Source: Puccinia triticina
Lineage: Eukaryota; Basidiomycota; Pucciniomycetes; Pucciniales; Pucciniaceae
Assembly (NCBI RefSeq): GCF_026914185.1
Contig: NC_070560.1
Coordinates: 7,369,501 to 7,433,500 of the forward strand
Direction: 5' to 3'
Length of the DNA: 64,000 nucleotides
Position 1 is the stretch's first letter; the number at the start of each line of letters is the position of its first letter. Below are positions 31,726-44,678 of the stretch, one piece after another. The notes below the pieces were generated by a model. The model saw nothing but the letters and a program-made list of their open reading frames with translations, was not told where the DNA came from and did no database searches. The translations under genes and the position numbers were made by a program.

Positions 31726-34700
31726 ATGTTGAACATTTTCCTTCGTCACTTCCGGTCACTTGCTGGTGCTCCGGGAAACAAACATAAATCAGCTCATCAA
31801 CCAAATCCAGATACATACCTTAAATCATGGGTCGTAACATTGCTGGCCTAATCTCGCAATTCGAGCCACTGATCTATCTTGCAGCATTTAAAGGTAAAGC
31901 AACCTGGAAGCAATCTGTTTACCGAAGAAATACCATCTGACCCGGACTCGAATTCGCCATCAGGTAGCTTGGCCTACGTTTTATGCTTTATTTTATTATT
32001 TCTAGATTCGTTTCGAGGACTTATTCAATTTCCAACCGCTGGCGGCAGCGCAATTCTCTTCTGCATCGCTGGTAAGTCATTTCGTCGTCCGTCTTTTGAT
32101 ATCTCATTTCACTCTACTAACTGCTCGCTGCTACCCATGTGATGAACACCAGCTTTCCCGGGGAAATCCGTAGGCGCATGTATGATCAGTGTGTCTCTCG
32201 GCCTCGCAGGCATCGCCCTAGGTACTTTGAATTTTTTCGTGTTGGCACGTCTAGCTGCTTATCCGACGGTCCAGGCAATACTTTTTTTCTCGATGGTGTA
32301 CAGTGCGTGTGTCAATCGTTTTAATTTTTTTTGAAGAACGGAGGAAATCAAGGGCCCCAAGTCATAGCATACTGACAGATGCAAAACTTCATTGTTCACC
32401 AGTTTTGGGTCGTATCAAAGCACTTAGTCCACACCTGCTAGCATTCTCCGTTTTGTGTATCCTAATGACATGGAATGGTATTTATACGTCGTTCTTGAAT
32501 CCCCACCGAGGATTCTCTCCAAGACTTATGTTCAGCTATTTACAATCGTATTGTTGGGGAGCTGCCATCGCAATTTCCGTCAACATTCTGATCCTACCCC
32601 ATTCTGCTGAAAAGGTGAGCATCTCCGCTACGTTGATCACCAGCCCAACGCTGAACACCGGCATCAATTTAAATTCATTGCAGGAATTTCGACTTGCCCT
32701 TGTTGATGTGCTCGACCACGTCAAAACTCTGGCACACTTGATTGATAAAACTTATAGATTCGTAATCACTGAAGAGGAGAAGCTGACGAGAGATACTTTG
32801 GTGGACTCGATTCGAGCGGAACTGGATAGGCTCGAAAGCAAACTGATAGAAACCATGCTAGAGGTCAACTATTCGAAATGGTCGCTGATAGAATATCAAA
32901 AAATGCTCCAGTTTACCACATCGATGACCCGATCCTTGGTGACGGCCCACTCGAGCCTAATGCAAGTCAACCAAGTCAACTCGGGCACCTTTCAGGAAAA
33001 CTTTCTGCTGTCCTCTTGGAGAGATATGGGATTGCTAAGGAAGCAGGTCTTCGTCGCACTAACCGAAATTCAGAAAGCTCTGGCGACGGGCCCGATGTTA
33101 GTTTCGTTGGAGCAAAAGCAGTACGAATGGTTGGAAGACGAACTTGCACACACTTCAACGAAAATTTGTCCTCTCGGAATCTCAGAGGAAGCTCGCGCCC
33201 TCGGGGAAGAGGCTCCGCTATTCAGCCCTTACTCTAGAGAATCAAAGTTCAAAACGACCGAAGGAGAGCCCAATCAGCTTGCAAATTCAGCTCATATTCA
33301 TGGAGCGGACCCCACACCGCATGACCAACTATACTCGGCTGCCATCCCAACAGAGCTGAAAACCTCGGCCATTCCACCTACTTCCTCGACCACGCATCAC
33401 AATGACCCCTTAACTGAATTGATCGAGATTCACTGGCAGTCTTTTCAAGGCATTCAATTCCGCCGGATCAATGAGATCATGTTGTTTGGGAAATTTGACC
33501 ACCATCAGAAAGAAGACGTTCGGTCTAGACTCTCCTTTAGTAGTTCGATCAACCCGCCTTCTGAAACCCCGAGCGTGCAATCATCTCACCAGGCAAGATC
33601 AAGAGTCAGCGAAAGAAGTGACATGTCTTCTGAGTCACTGATCATCAACGCCGGGGAGCCCTCCTGTGATTCGTCCTCCGAGGAGGAGAGGACGGACGAC
33701 TCGACTCTTGGATCTATGGAAGAAGTGGATAGCGTTGAATTATACCGCTCTTTAATCAGGGCGTCATCCTACTCATTTGCGATGAAGAACTTTCTACATA
33801 GTTTGATTAGGATGCGTGGACTTGCCGACTGGAACAACCTCGATTCCACGAGGCCTAGCCGAGTCCAAATACACGTACTCGAGGCTTTCCGCAAGCCGGT
33901 TCAATCTGAGGAGGCCCCGACGCTCAACGAAAGCGCCACGACAACAGGCCAGGATGAAGACACTTATCCGGAAGTAACGACAGATCAGCAGGCTTTTGAC
34001 CTCTTAGCAGGTCGGCAGTCGTCGCTGGGAAGTATGAGTTTGATGCGGCGGTTGAATGCCATCGATCGGTTCTTCAGAGCTTCTAACAGTATTTATGCCT
34101 TCAAGATGGCCTGTGCTTTGACGATCATCGGCACTCTCTTTTGGGCCGACAAGACGAGAGATTTTGCTCTGAAGTACGGACTCGCGGCCTCTATCCTTAC
34201 CGCCGCCGTCGGAATCACACCCACCTTGGGACAGACATGGCTCTCTTTCATTTCTCAGTTGATCGGCCAAGGCTTCGGCTCAGTATATGGGACAGTGTGA
34301 GTCTGCATCCAACTTGATGTGTCATACTACATGGTTAAACCCCGATGACAGAATCCATTTAGCTTATCCTCGTTCTCTGTGATGGATTCAGCATGGTGAA
34401 ACTATTTAGTGATCTTGGTGGTTACCGATACAACCCTTACGGCCTGGTGGCGGCACTAACACTCTTATCACTGCCCATGTCGCATATTCTATATGCCAAA
34501 CCCCACCTGTTTGTAATGCCGTTCCTTTCAATGAGCTCGGCAGGCTCATTGATCTATGTTGAATATATCAACCAACACCAGCCATTTGATTCCCCTGCAC
34601 TCAAGCTGGGCAAGAACTTGGTCTGCTTGACCTTCGCTATTCTCGTCGTCACCTGTGTCCAAATGTTCGTGCTGAGGAACCCGGCCAAACATACCTTGAG

Positions 34701-36095
34701 AAGTTCAGTGGCCAAGTTGATCCACACAAACTCGACATATGCACTGGTACTTAATTCATTCATCAAAGCCGGTTGAGTTTATTGTATTTTCTCTTCCGGT
34801 CGATTACATGGAAAACTTGCTGATGGAGACTGAAATTATTCTACTGTGATTGGATTCACCAGTCATGACTGCCGATTCTAGCATCAGACCACCAAGCCAG
34901 GCACTATCACGAGTAAATGAGTACTTGATCAAGATTGAAGACCGACTCCAACGAGATATCCTAGCCTTGATTCCTCTACTAGGGTAGAAAGTTCATTTAT
35001 CAGCCCGTACGAGTCAACAAGAAGCTTATTGAGGTTTCTGATGTTCATTTTTGAATCCATTAGGTTTGCTGGTCTCGAACCTTCACTCGGGAAATCAGTA
35101 TCCACTGAAGCGGAGTATCTCAGCATCCTCAGGTAAATCCGAAGGATCCATTGGAATGCATTCAATAGCTGTTTTCAGGTCGATTCTTCTTCTCAGGGCG
35201 CTAATCTACCTTGTCTTTCCTTCTCTGTTATTCTTTTTTTCTGGTATGTAGGGCCAATCAATCGATTCTAGGTGAGTGATTTTTGGAAAGGACAAGCCGA
35301 TTTTTAATCCAAATGGGATGGATGTGGATGGGAGATAATCTTAAACATGAATATATACACAGATCGAAATCGTGAAGCACGAATCGCCATGGGGGGTGCG
35401 CCCTTCTCGGAGCTGGTGCTGAGTGAATTCGCCGAGGCCCTGAAGCCGCAACGACAGCGAGCCTCGCAGCAGATATCTTCGATTTTTCACCTCTGCACGG
35501 CCTCCTTGAAAGCCAAGGTCAGTTGAGCAGGCAGCCCATACCATGCTCTCGGCCTACGTAGACAGTCCCCAACGCTAATCGTAATGTTTTGCTGGTCTCC
35601 TTCGCCTTTGTGTCCTTGCTTCGTGTCCATCGGAGTAGCTCCCTCTGCCCACTCCTGACCCTCACCCGCCGTCGAGTCAGGAGTTCAGCCGACAGATGTT
35701 CCACAGCTCGGTCAAGCTGTCGGCCCGCTTAGTCCAGTCTCCCGGTGGGATTGCACTCCTCCAGGATGACGAGTTAACTCGCTATTGTGAGTGGATCTAG
35801 TGTAAAGCTCTTATATTGAAGTCACGCTGAAAAGGCCTTCTTATCTTGCTCGTGCATCTGCTTTTCATTCAGGGACGTATCTCTTGTGCACAAATGGTGT
35901 ACTTGTGCAACTAGATAAAATCCGGAAATCATGGTATGTATAAAGTTTTTATTCTTGTTTACCCTCCATTCCAACAGCTTGATCGGATTCTTATTTTTTC
36001 CATTCTTTCGCTGGATTTATTGACCAATGAATTTATTCTTTTGGTCCAGTCATATCATTCTCGGAACCATAGGTGAAGGAGAGGACTTGGTCTGA
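31726..36095 (+). CDS. ArAE/DUF2421 family membrane transporter
   Basis: Fourteen exons fit in phase: 31726-31830, 31885-31963, 32006-32071, 32153-32302, 32403-32614, 32684-34296, 34392-34771, 34863-34983, 35064-35132, 35252-35271, 35363-35517, 35681-35786, 35873-35933, 36050-36095; total 3183 nt, 1060 aa. The family (Pfam ArAE_2_N plus ArAE_2/DUF2421) has two six-helix blocks around cytosolic regions, and members are annotated as aromatic-acid or fusaric-acid-type exporters. Here the first membrane block is at about residues 62-200 (FPGKSVGACMISVSLGLAGI). A helical and acidic middle follows at 205-670. The second membrane block is at about 675-860 (FKMACALTIIGTLFWADKTR, YGLAASILTAAVGITPTLGQ). 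The cytosolic tail ends TIGEGEDLV. The start is uncertain: an alternative ATG at 31827 spliced at 31893 to 32006 also keeps phase. Intron 32615-32683 is 69 nt and stop-free, so its retention would insert 23 residues. The substrate cannot be read from sequence. Confidence 0.85.
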
Positions 36096-36267
36096 CCTCC
36101 AGTGGGCTTTTAAACTCTTACTAGAATATTGATCCTCTATTATAATCTACTGTAACTTCTCATCTAGTAACATCACTCACTCGTTTTGTAAAGCTAGGCT
36201 CATCCTGTTCCTGTATACCATAATAAGTTAGATTCCGGGTATTCCATGTAAATATGTTTTAATAAAT

Positions 36268-36801
36268 GTGATGCAAGAAGAGTCTAATACCAATAAGCCT
36301 ATATTTCCAAATGAATGTTTCCAAGGTTGCAGAATGACCGAAAAAGTTTATGACTCTTCCTCGAAGATTTTCATTGACAGCTTGAGTCATCTTATGGGCC
36401 AAAATCCTCAAGCCCGAATTTTTGCCCTTAAGCTTGGCTCGGAGAGGGAGGTTCGGTGCCCCGAGACGCTTAAATACAACGTCAAGTTGTTAAATTGGCA
36501 CAAGTTCAACGCTCCAGGCAACATTCGTGCAACGATTGCCGAAGTCGATATGGCAGGATGAAATCCCAATCCATTCTCCTACCAAACACCGACTGAAGCC
36601 GTGACATGCTCCTCCGCAACAGTTCCCCACGAAGTAACAGCTCCGCCAACCGGTCCACTGGGACCACCATTAAACGCAGGCTCCAACCTAGATCCACCTC
36701 CATCAAACAGCAGCACTCACTCAAAGCCGCCTCCATTAGATATAGCTCATCCAGGGCTCCACCAGGTATCTGGCAAATTGTGGCCGATCATACTGTTGTA
36801 A
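36268..36801 (+). pseudogene. Unrecognised frame with one in-frame TGA
   Basis: From 36268 a frame reads to TGA at 36559-36561 and resumes in the same phase to about 36801 (NPNPFSYQTPTEAVTCSSAT onward, proline/serine rich). The first part includes SKIFIDSLSHLMGQNPQARI. No family recognised and no introns obvious. As in the gag remnant at 2888, the stop sits where tryptophan would be one transition away. Possibly a degraded gene copy just downstream of the transporter. Confidence 0.3.
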
Positions 36802-37558
36802 ATCCAGTAATTCTAGGATCCACAGTAGAAATATGGAAAAGATCACAGCAGATAGCACCTTGAGAAAGATTAAAATGGAGAGCAAATGCAGCCAATTTTT
36901 ACAATACGCTATAAACTGATACACTATATCTTACGTTTCTTGATTTGCTACATTTTTGAGCCCTAAAAGAGGAGAGTTGGGAGCATTATTTTTCAGTATT
37001 TGGCGAATCCTTTGTTATTTCCTTTTCACCAAGCTTCCTTTTATAAAATTCTAATAGCTTTTAGTTGCTCCTCTTTTTTTTCCAATTATCTCAACTCACT
37101 CTTGTTGTAATGATCCCCACCAAAACAGCAACAGCAACACACATCGTTCGAAGAAAAAGGAAGACAGAGTTTTGAAGTTGCTTGTTGCTGCTGCTGTTAT
37201 TCCCCTTTCTCGGTCGCCGAACCCTCTATCAGTTGTAAATTATTTGATACGCGGTTAATGCCTGCTCTCCAGTGTGCCTGCCATGTGTTTTTCGAGCTTG
37301 CAAACCAACCATATATCTGATCCGCCCATCAATTAACATTACGAGGCACTTGATGGAAGCTGAAGCATATCTGCTTCCCTTCTCAATTTTGAGCTATGTA
37401 GAAAGGCCGGGTGAGGTTCAGTCGTGAAAGACTACACAAACCTTTGAGTGTTATACTTACAGAAGGGCTTAATTCACCCATGGATTATGTGTGGAAGGGT
37501 CTTGCTCGAAGCGATCCAAAGAGCTCTCTTTTGGGACTTTATATAAGCTTCTCTCATC

Positions 37559-39070
37559 ATGAGCATGCCTCGGAGCAGGAGTGATTTTTCTTCCATCACG
37601 TCTCCGAAACTTGCTTTCCTTAACCCTGGTGCGCCAGGAAAACTTGGCAACATGCTATCGGTTGCATGTTACCAGCTTCAACGGCGTCCTCTGAACTCAT
37701 CAGATTCCATATCATTTCGCCCGATCCATTCTACTTCGTTCCTTTTCTTGGAGATGACACGCCAGTCCAATGCTGTCGCATCTCTCCCAGATCCCCATCA
37801 CCCAGATCGACTGCGTTTCCATTTCAGGATGCACGAAGCGACATTGCTTCGCTCCGCTTTCCTCGATCTCCTTTCCGGTGCAAGCGGGGTACATCCCGGC
37901 ATCATGGACTCGATAGGATTGATGCATATATCCTCATTTCAACAATAGGCCTATCAGATCCCGGTTCGATTCTCATTCCTCGAACCCCATAGGGTCAATA
38001 TCCTGCTCGAGCTGGATGTTTCGGTCATCTTGCCATTCCATCGGGTCTTCATCTCAAGGGGTTGGGCCAGCAGATCATGTCTGCGATAGACTTCCGATGT
38101 CACCTGATGACTTTTCTTGGCAATATCCAACAAGTGCATTCAAAACGCGCAACAAAGACTCCGCATTCTGGTATCAACGCGCGTTGGACGCGTCGGATGA
38201 CACACGTATGCTATAACCTTTCTTTTCTATTCTTATTAGCAACAAGCCCTGCTCCTCCGATCCTCGAACGCGCTCACGTATTTTTTCAAATCTCTTTTCT
38301 AGAGCATGCATAGTTCGGCCTGGCACGTTAACTGCTCCCTTGCTAATCCGCATCTCATGGCCCTGGTCACATGACACCCAGCCAGAAAGAACCTTCAAAC
38401 TGACCTCAAAACTTGAAGGTGCTCGATCTCACTACCCCATCCTAGTCAAAACCCTTCTGACTGATGACTCTTATATTCGCTCTCAGGTCTCCTTTAGCCT
38501 TCCCTTCCCCGCCTGCGGTGTTTTCACCCTGGGGACATGGATCTTGCTGACAGGATGCGACTCGCTGGACATGGTTCAGCCAGATGGCCTTCCAGTTCGC
38601 AACCGGGCGACTGATCCTTTCTCGCATCCAGTCAAGATTTACTGGAGGGGGCTTGGTGGGGAAGATATCCCGAGGGTTTCCCCAGCTCATGGGCTGCACT
38701 CGCCATTCCGATCAGATTTCCTTGACCAGCTACCTCTAATCGGTTGTGTCCGTCACCATCTCCGGCTGCCCTGCTCTACACAGGCTTGACAAGCACTGTG
38801 CCCGATACACGAGCACCTTGGGGTTTTTATTTTCGTGGACACAGGCTCCAGAATGCGACATGGTCTCCGACCCGACGACCATCTGTCGTGTTCCGGGATT
38901 GGCAATCGATCGGAAGCTCGAGTAGGATTCCGAGTGGGGGTAACAGGTGTTTTGGGATGTGCCGAGATGTGCATGCCTCGTGCTTGGCTGGATCGATGGC
39001 AAACATCGACCAGTGTTGTATGTAGTTCGATTTTCCTGCTTTCTTTTGTCCTGCTCTCCGTTCTCGGGTA
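37559..39070 (+). other. Possible multi-exon gene, unrecognised
   Basis: A balanced-composition region with coding-like stretches in all three plus frames. Examples are SPDDFSWQYPTSAFKTRNKD (about 38080), a segment after an acceptor TTTCTAG near 38301 (CIVRPGTLTAPLLIRISWPW ... LVKTLLTDDSYIRSQ, to a donor near 38486), and LDKHCARYTSTLGFLFSWTQ after CTACACAG near 38782. Several joins are phase-compatible, but no model covers the region and no family is recognised. It lies between the ArAE gene and NRDE2, both on the same strand. 36100-37550 otherwise holds nothing I can name. Confidence 0.25.
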
Positions 39071-39516
39071 GCACTAGATGATCATCCTATCGGAGGATCG
39101 CACTAGTGACTGGGGTGGTTTTCATCACGGTTGCGAGAGTGTTGATTGCCGTCAAAGGTTGAAGAGCGAAGACATTTCCTTCTTCTACGGGAATCCATTT
39201 CTTTCTACGGAAATGGATTCCTTGCTACGGAAATACATTTTTTTTTCTCCTTGCACAGCATTGTTTCTTTAATCATTCTTCGTGTGCTGTTCTGTTTTGT
39301 TGGCTTGGGTGATCTGGTGCAAGTGTGAATCGTAGATGATGGCCAGCTGGTCCGCTTTTGATGAGCGTTGAAGTGAAGTTGTGTGTTTGTGGTTCGGGGT
39401 GGATATGCCCACACAGAGGATTCTCTGGCCATTGGAAGTGATGCTGTTGGTCAGCAACGTGGAAGTCTTAAGGAGGCCAGTCGCGGCGTTCGAGTCGTTC
39501 AGTGGAGTCGCCCAGG

Positions 39517-42500
39517 ATGAGCACCGTCCCATGCTTCGACTCATTCCCATCACCCCCACCCCCACCAGCCAGCCCAGCGCCAGCACGGGGCAGCCAGCCC
39601 AAGAGAACCGCCGAGGAGTCGACAGCCCACGAACGCAGGAAGAGCAGCAGGAAGACATCCCCTCCAGCTCCAGACCAAGCAGACCAGTTCCTCAACTCGC
39701 TCAGCCAGCAGATCGAGAACCATCACCCTCAAGCAGCGAGCGAGCGCAGACACAGGCACAGGAAAGAAAGACCCACCCAGCATCAGACTCGCCAAGATCC
39801 ATCCCCAGCTACTGGGCACAGGAAAGCCAAGAAGAACAAGAACCCCCAGCCCATCCCAGTCACCCAACCCAAGCACGGATCGACCCAGTTCAGAGACCAG
39901 CTCGGCAAACTCATCTTTACCATCGATCTCAGAGAGGACACCTTCAACTTACACCATGGCAGACCGGACAGGGGGAAAGTACCACGCTACAGACGAGCCG
40001 CAGGTCATCCCACACACACTCTCTCTCAGACCCAACACCCTCTAGCAACCCCTCTGACCATAGATATTCTTGTACATTATCACAGCTGGCCGCGTCCTCG
40101 GCCTTGACCCCCACCTCCGGATCACCTTCTCCAGCGCTTACAGAGGGGATGGCTTGCAACTCAGCCAAGAGGGACGCACCAAGGTCCGATTGATCCCCAC
40201 TACAAGTTCAAACCCAGCAGACATCTGATTGATTACTTCATCCTGATCCTCAGCCGGTCTCCATCTCCGATCCAGCCGTGCTGCAGCTCCTCAACGATAA
40301 GAACCTCAAGCGCATCTCACTTTCGAGACTTCCCAACGGGGGAAAGCTTGTGGATGGGCCTTCCGCTCCATTCATCCCCCTCGTAGAATCAGACCGACCC
40401 AGCACAGCAGTAGAGCAGGAGCGCGTCCCACTGGGGATCAATCTCTATGGGGAACCAGAATCAGAGGAAGAGGACCTGGAGGATTACGTGCCTCCTGAGG
40501 AAGACGGCGGGGAATCTTTCCTCGATCGGCTCAACCATCGCAAGGGAGAGCTCGAGAGGAGGACCACCCAACATCCGGAAGATGTCGAGGCCTGGCTAGT
40601 TGCGTATCCGCAGACTCAATAGCCCCTTACTAAACAAGAACTGACGGTTTGTTTCAGGCGCTGGTCAGTTTGCAGGATGAAATGAAGGAGCTTGGACTGG
40701 TTGGGTTGAGGGCGCGAGTGGCAGATGCGGATTCAGAGGCCATCAGTCGACACATCCAGGGCACGAGTGACTTGAAGATAGCCTACCTGAAACGAGCCTT
40801 GCGCGAGCCAGCCAACCAGAATAATGAACAGCTACTGCTCGCCCACATGAAGGCATACTGCGACCAACCCGATCTCGATCTTGCCAAAGAATGGCAGAAG
40901 ATGCTCGAGGCACACCCCGCCGTTACCGGGCTGTGGATTGCCTATGTTGATTGGAAGCAAACCGAGGCCGGAAGCATGAACGTTCTCGAGATGGTCGAAG
41001 TCTACGAGGAATTGATCGATCGACTGGTCAGGCGAGCCGAAAACACCAGCACTCCTCAAAAAGGTCACTTGTTTCATCCATCAGGCCTATCCAACTATTC
41101 AGCTCATACTTCCCTGCCTGTGATCCAGAGCGTACCCATTTCGAACAAAGCATCGTCTACCTATTCCACCGATGCTGTGTCATGCTCAAGCAAGCAGGTC
41201 TGTTTATCCAAAACCCGTGCTTCCTTTTCATGCTTTCTTAATCATTGACTTTTTTTTCTTTCTTTCAGGATACACCGAAAGAGCGACAGCGGCATTCCAA
41301 GCAATCATGGAGCTTAATTTCTTCAGACCTCATCAAAATGTCGAATCACTCAACGAGCTCGTGGATGATCTTGAAGCTTTCTGGGATTCCGAGGTTCCCA
41401 GGATAGGAGAACATGGCGCGAAAGGGTGGACGAACATGGACGTGGCATCAGAACCTTTAGAGCCCCAAACAGGAGAGTCTTCGCCCGATCAATCCAACCA
41501 GGTCGAGTCCTGTTCCGAGCAGATATTCGACAGGTGGCAAGCTCGGGAGATGAAGGCTCACCAACCACTTCGGACCACTGATCTCCAAGATGATGAAGAT
41601 CCATTCGGCTGTGTTTTATTTGATGATATCAGGAATTTACTCTTTCTGCTGTCAACCGACGACTCGCTTCAAGCGCTGCTATACTCATTTCTCTCATTCA
41701 TTGGAGTTTCCATTCCCCCACCGGACATCGATACCAACGTTCCCTTCTTCACCGACCCATTCCTATCGACCGAACTGATTGATGTCCCCGAACGACAATC
41801 GACCTTCTGGCCCCAGTCAGCAAGCAAACTTTCCTTCGACCCCTACGGACCTACCGAGCGTTTGTCGGGGATCAAAAAGCCACAAATGATCCCCTTCCGG
41901 ATTTTTCCTTGCGATATCAGGCAGCTCTTTGCCGACCCGTCGCGTTGGTTTGTCAACTTTGAACCTCCCAAGGACACCATCAACTTCATCAAGAATGCCT
42001 TCCAAGCCTTGAAAACCACCCGGATATTGAAAGACGACACGTACTTCAAACTCTGCGAGCTTTCGTTTGAAGCCCGGGTCGACGCCTCGTCGGCAGCCAA
42101 GCTGGCCAAACGATCCCTGAGTCTCGACCCACGAAACTATGTTCTCTGGGATGCCTACTCGAGGCTCTGTTTGTTACAGGGGAAGCCGAAACAGGCCCGG
42201 GATGTGTATGTAAAGACGCTCGAGATGTCCGAGCAGGGCACCGAAGGGCTCGTCTCCTTGTGGTACTCCTGGGCAGAGATGGAGTTCCATCTCGGCCACT
42301 TCCGATTAGTCATCAGTATCTTGGCCCGAGCTATGAATTGCTTGGACGAGAGTCCATCCGGTAATACGTCCATCTCTTGTTGTTGAGTAATCCGCCTATA
42401 CAATAAGAATGGGTTGCTGATTTGTTTTTTTGTCTCGAACACTAGAGCTCGTCCGAAATACTTCCCAGGCGAGGGCGCCCGCCCTGTTGCTTCGCGTGCG

Positions 42501-43654
42501 ACGTGTGAGTAGATACATCTGACTGCTCGATGCGTGTATTCTCTCTCCCGCTGACCGTTATTTACACTTACCAAATAGGCGTTCATTGGCCACCTTGCAG
42601 GCGCGTTCCAAAACGACCCACCGCTCTCACTGCTACGCTCTCGAGTCTCGGCGGCGGCAAGCTACGGGACGTTCCAGTATCTGACCGAGGGATTCACGTC
42701 GGGATGCGAGGCGTACGAGCGGAGCTTGACCGCGTTGGAGAGTCTGGAGAGCCCGGCGGAGGAGGAAGAGCTCTGGCTGAACTACAGTCGGTTGATCTAC
42801 GGACAGATCCAGGACCATCAGCAGTTCAAGCCGCTCCACATCCGCGCCATCCTCCACCGGGCCATCGTCAAGTTCCCTAACAACTCCGTCTTCCTCGCCC
42901 TCTTCGCCTTCAACGAATCTAAGATGAAGATCGAGAACCACACCCGCAGACTCATCCACGATATCCTCCTCAACATTCCCGCACTCGTCACTGTCAATCG
43001 TTGGCTCTTCGCTATCTGGGTCGAGCTCCATCTCAACTCCTCTACCTACAATCAGGCCGCCATCCGTGGCTTGTTCGAACGCGCTCTAACTAATCAAAGG
43101 TTCCTGTTTTTTTCTTCCACATCTTTTTTTATGGAAAAAAATGCGGGTTTCGTTAACCTCTTCTTGCTGCACTTTCGGTTTGTAGTATTCGAGCTTGCTT
43201 GCAGGTCTGGGTGCTCTATATCGAGTTCGAAATCAGGAACCAAAACTTCGACAGAGCGCGGTCCTTAGTCACACGCTCTATAGCCCATTGTCCATGGGCC
43301 AAAGGTATCTTCTACCCCACCACATGGCTGGATGCTATTGCCAAGTCGTCTTACGAGTCACTCGGACTGACGATGATTTTTTGGGTTGTTGGATCGCCAC
43401 CTGCAGAGCTATACTTGCTGCCGTTCACGAGTCGGTTTGAGGGCGCATACGGCACGAGCGCGGGTCGGGCGATGGAGATGCAGCGCATGGCCCGGCTGGT
43501 CGACGAGAAGGGCGTGCGGATCAGAGACCGCACGGTGCTCGTCCGGCTCCAGGACGCCCCCGGAGACCGGATGCCTCTCGCCTCGGACGACATGGAGCTC
43601 GAGCTGGGCGAGCAGCTGGAGTTCGACGAGCGCATCAAACTCTTGCCTTATTGA
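39517..43654 (+). CDS. NRDE2: NRDE2 family protein (HAT-repeat, nuclear RNA factor)
   Basis: Ten exons in phase: 39517-40003, 40086-40183, 40254-40598, 40658-41063, 41129-41197, 41269-42360, 42446-42504, 42579-43099, 43186-43304, 43407-43654; total 3444 nt, 1147 aa. Residues 1-150 are a basic, serine/proline-rich N-terminus starting MSTVPCFDSFPSPPPPPASP. From about 290 comes the NRDE-2 signature FLDRLNHRKGELERRTTQHP then EAWLALVSLQDEMKELG across exons 3-4. HAT/TPR-like helical repeats continue to the end (LWIAYVDWKQTEAGS, FRPHQNVESLNELVDDLEAF, HCPWAKELYLLPF). The family acts in the nucleus with the MTR4 helicase and exosome in RNA surveillance and, in worms, nuclear RNAi. The start ATG was chosen because the MSTVPCFDSF opening matches fungal homologues as I know them. 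Donors gtccga (exon 2) and gttgcg (exon 3) are weak but phase and family match support them. Confidence 0.9.
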
Positions 43655-43984
43655 TACCCGCCCCCCCCTCTTTCTTTTGGTATCTCGTGCGGCGTGGTGC
43701 GCTCTTTTTCGGGCGCGGATGGCCAGCCGGTCCTCACATCAACCGGGCGGATCGGCTCACCTCGTGGTGTTGCCACAATGTAATTTACGCAATAAAGAAA
43801 AGCTGCGCTTGATGTGACACTGTACCATGTATTTATTCTAAGCAGGTATACACATCGCAGGGGGGGGAGCAGGGTCTATCTTCTTTGGCCTTTGTTCATC
43901 AAGGCACAATGCATCAACAGTGCGGCTGTCCTCCTCTCCGCCGAAAGTCAATAATAGCATTTCATGTGATGTGACCATGAAAAT

Positions 43985-44430
43985 CTAATCTTTGGGTTTT
44001 AAAAAAACCTGGGGAAACTTTGATTTTAAGTGGCAGTTGTGACAGGCAATTATTGAGTGGCGGTTTTGACAGGCTGGGTCTTCTTGGGGAGTTCTTTCTT
44101 TGGCGGCGGAGAGGCGGTGAACGTGAGGCTGGTGGCAGAGGAGGTGGTGACAGTTTTCTTGGAACATTGGTGGTTCTGAAAGGACAAAGCTTCTTCTTTG
44201 GCTCCTATTCTCTTTCGAGCCACAGTAGCCTTTCTGACAGGGAGTATTCTCTTCTGGGGTGCCGGTTCTTCCCTCTCTTTGTTGTCTTTCTTCTTTTTTT
44301 GTCTTCCTTCTTCTTCTTCTTGTCATATTCTATCTTCAAATTATTCTGTTCTTCCTTCTCTTTTTCCAGTAGGCCTTCTCTGCTAAAAAGCGTCTTGGTA
44401 TTGGAGATTTGTTGATCCTCATTCTTCCTT
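43985..44430 (-). other. K/E-rich remnant, no gene call
   Basis: The minus strand reads a lysine/glutamate-rich stretch (LEKEKEEQNNLKIEYDKKKK) that changes frame near 44290. The plus-strand frame here is a translation of polypyrimidine. It may be a fragment of a transposon accessory gene. 43655-43985 holds only the NRDE2 3' flank. Confidence 0.25.
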
Positions 44431-44618
44431 TTCTTCCCAAATTTTTCAAAGCTAGAGGGCTCCCTTTGAGTTGATTTTGGGTTTTTGAAAGCTCCTTTGG
44501 GTCTTCCACTGAGCTTTTGATGGTTCTTGGATTGTGATCACAGTTTCCAAGCCACCAGGAGGTGGTTGATTGCTTTTAATTGGACCACCATCTGTGCTTG
44601 ATTCTGTCAGAAAAGAAA

Positions 44619-44646
44619 TGGCTCCACCAGGACTTGAACCCGGGTT

Positions 44647-44678
<32 letters not shown>

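Noticed and set aside
44020..44415. 131-codon plus-strand frame, hydrophobic, serine/phenylalanine rich
   Set aside because: Arises from polypyrimidine opposite a lysine/glutamate-rich remnant; no introns, start context or family.
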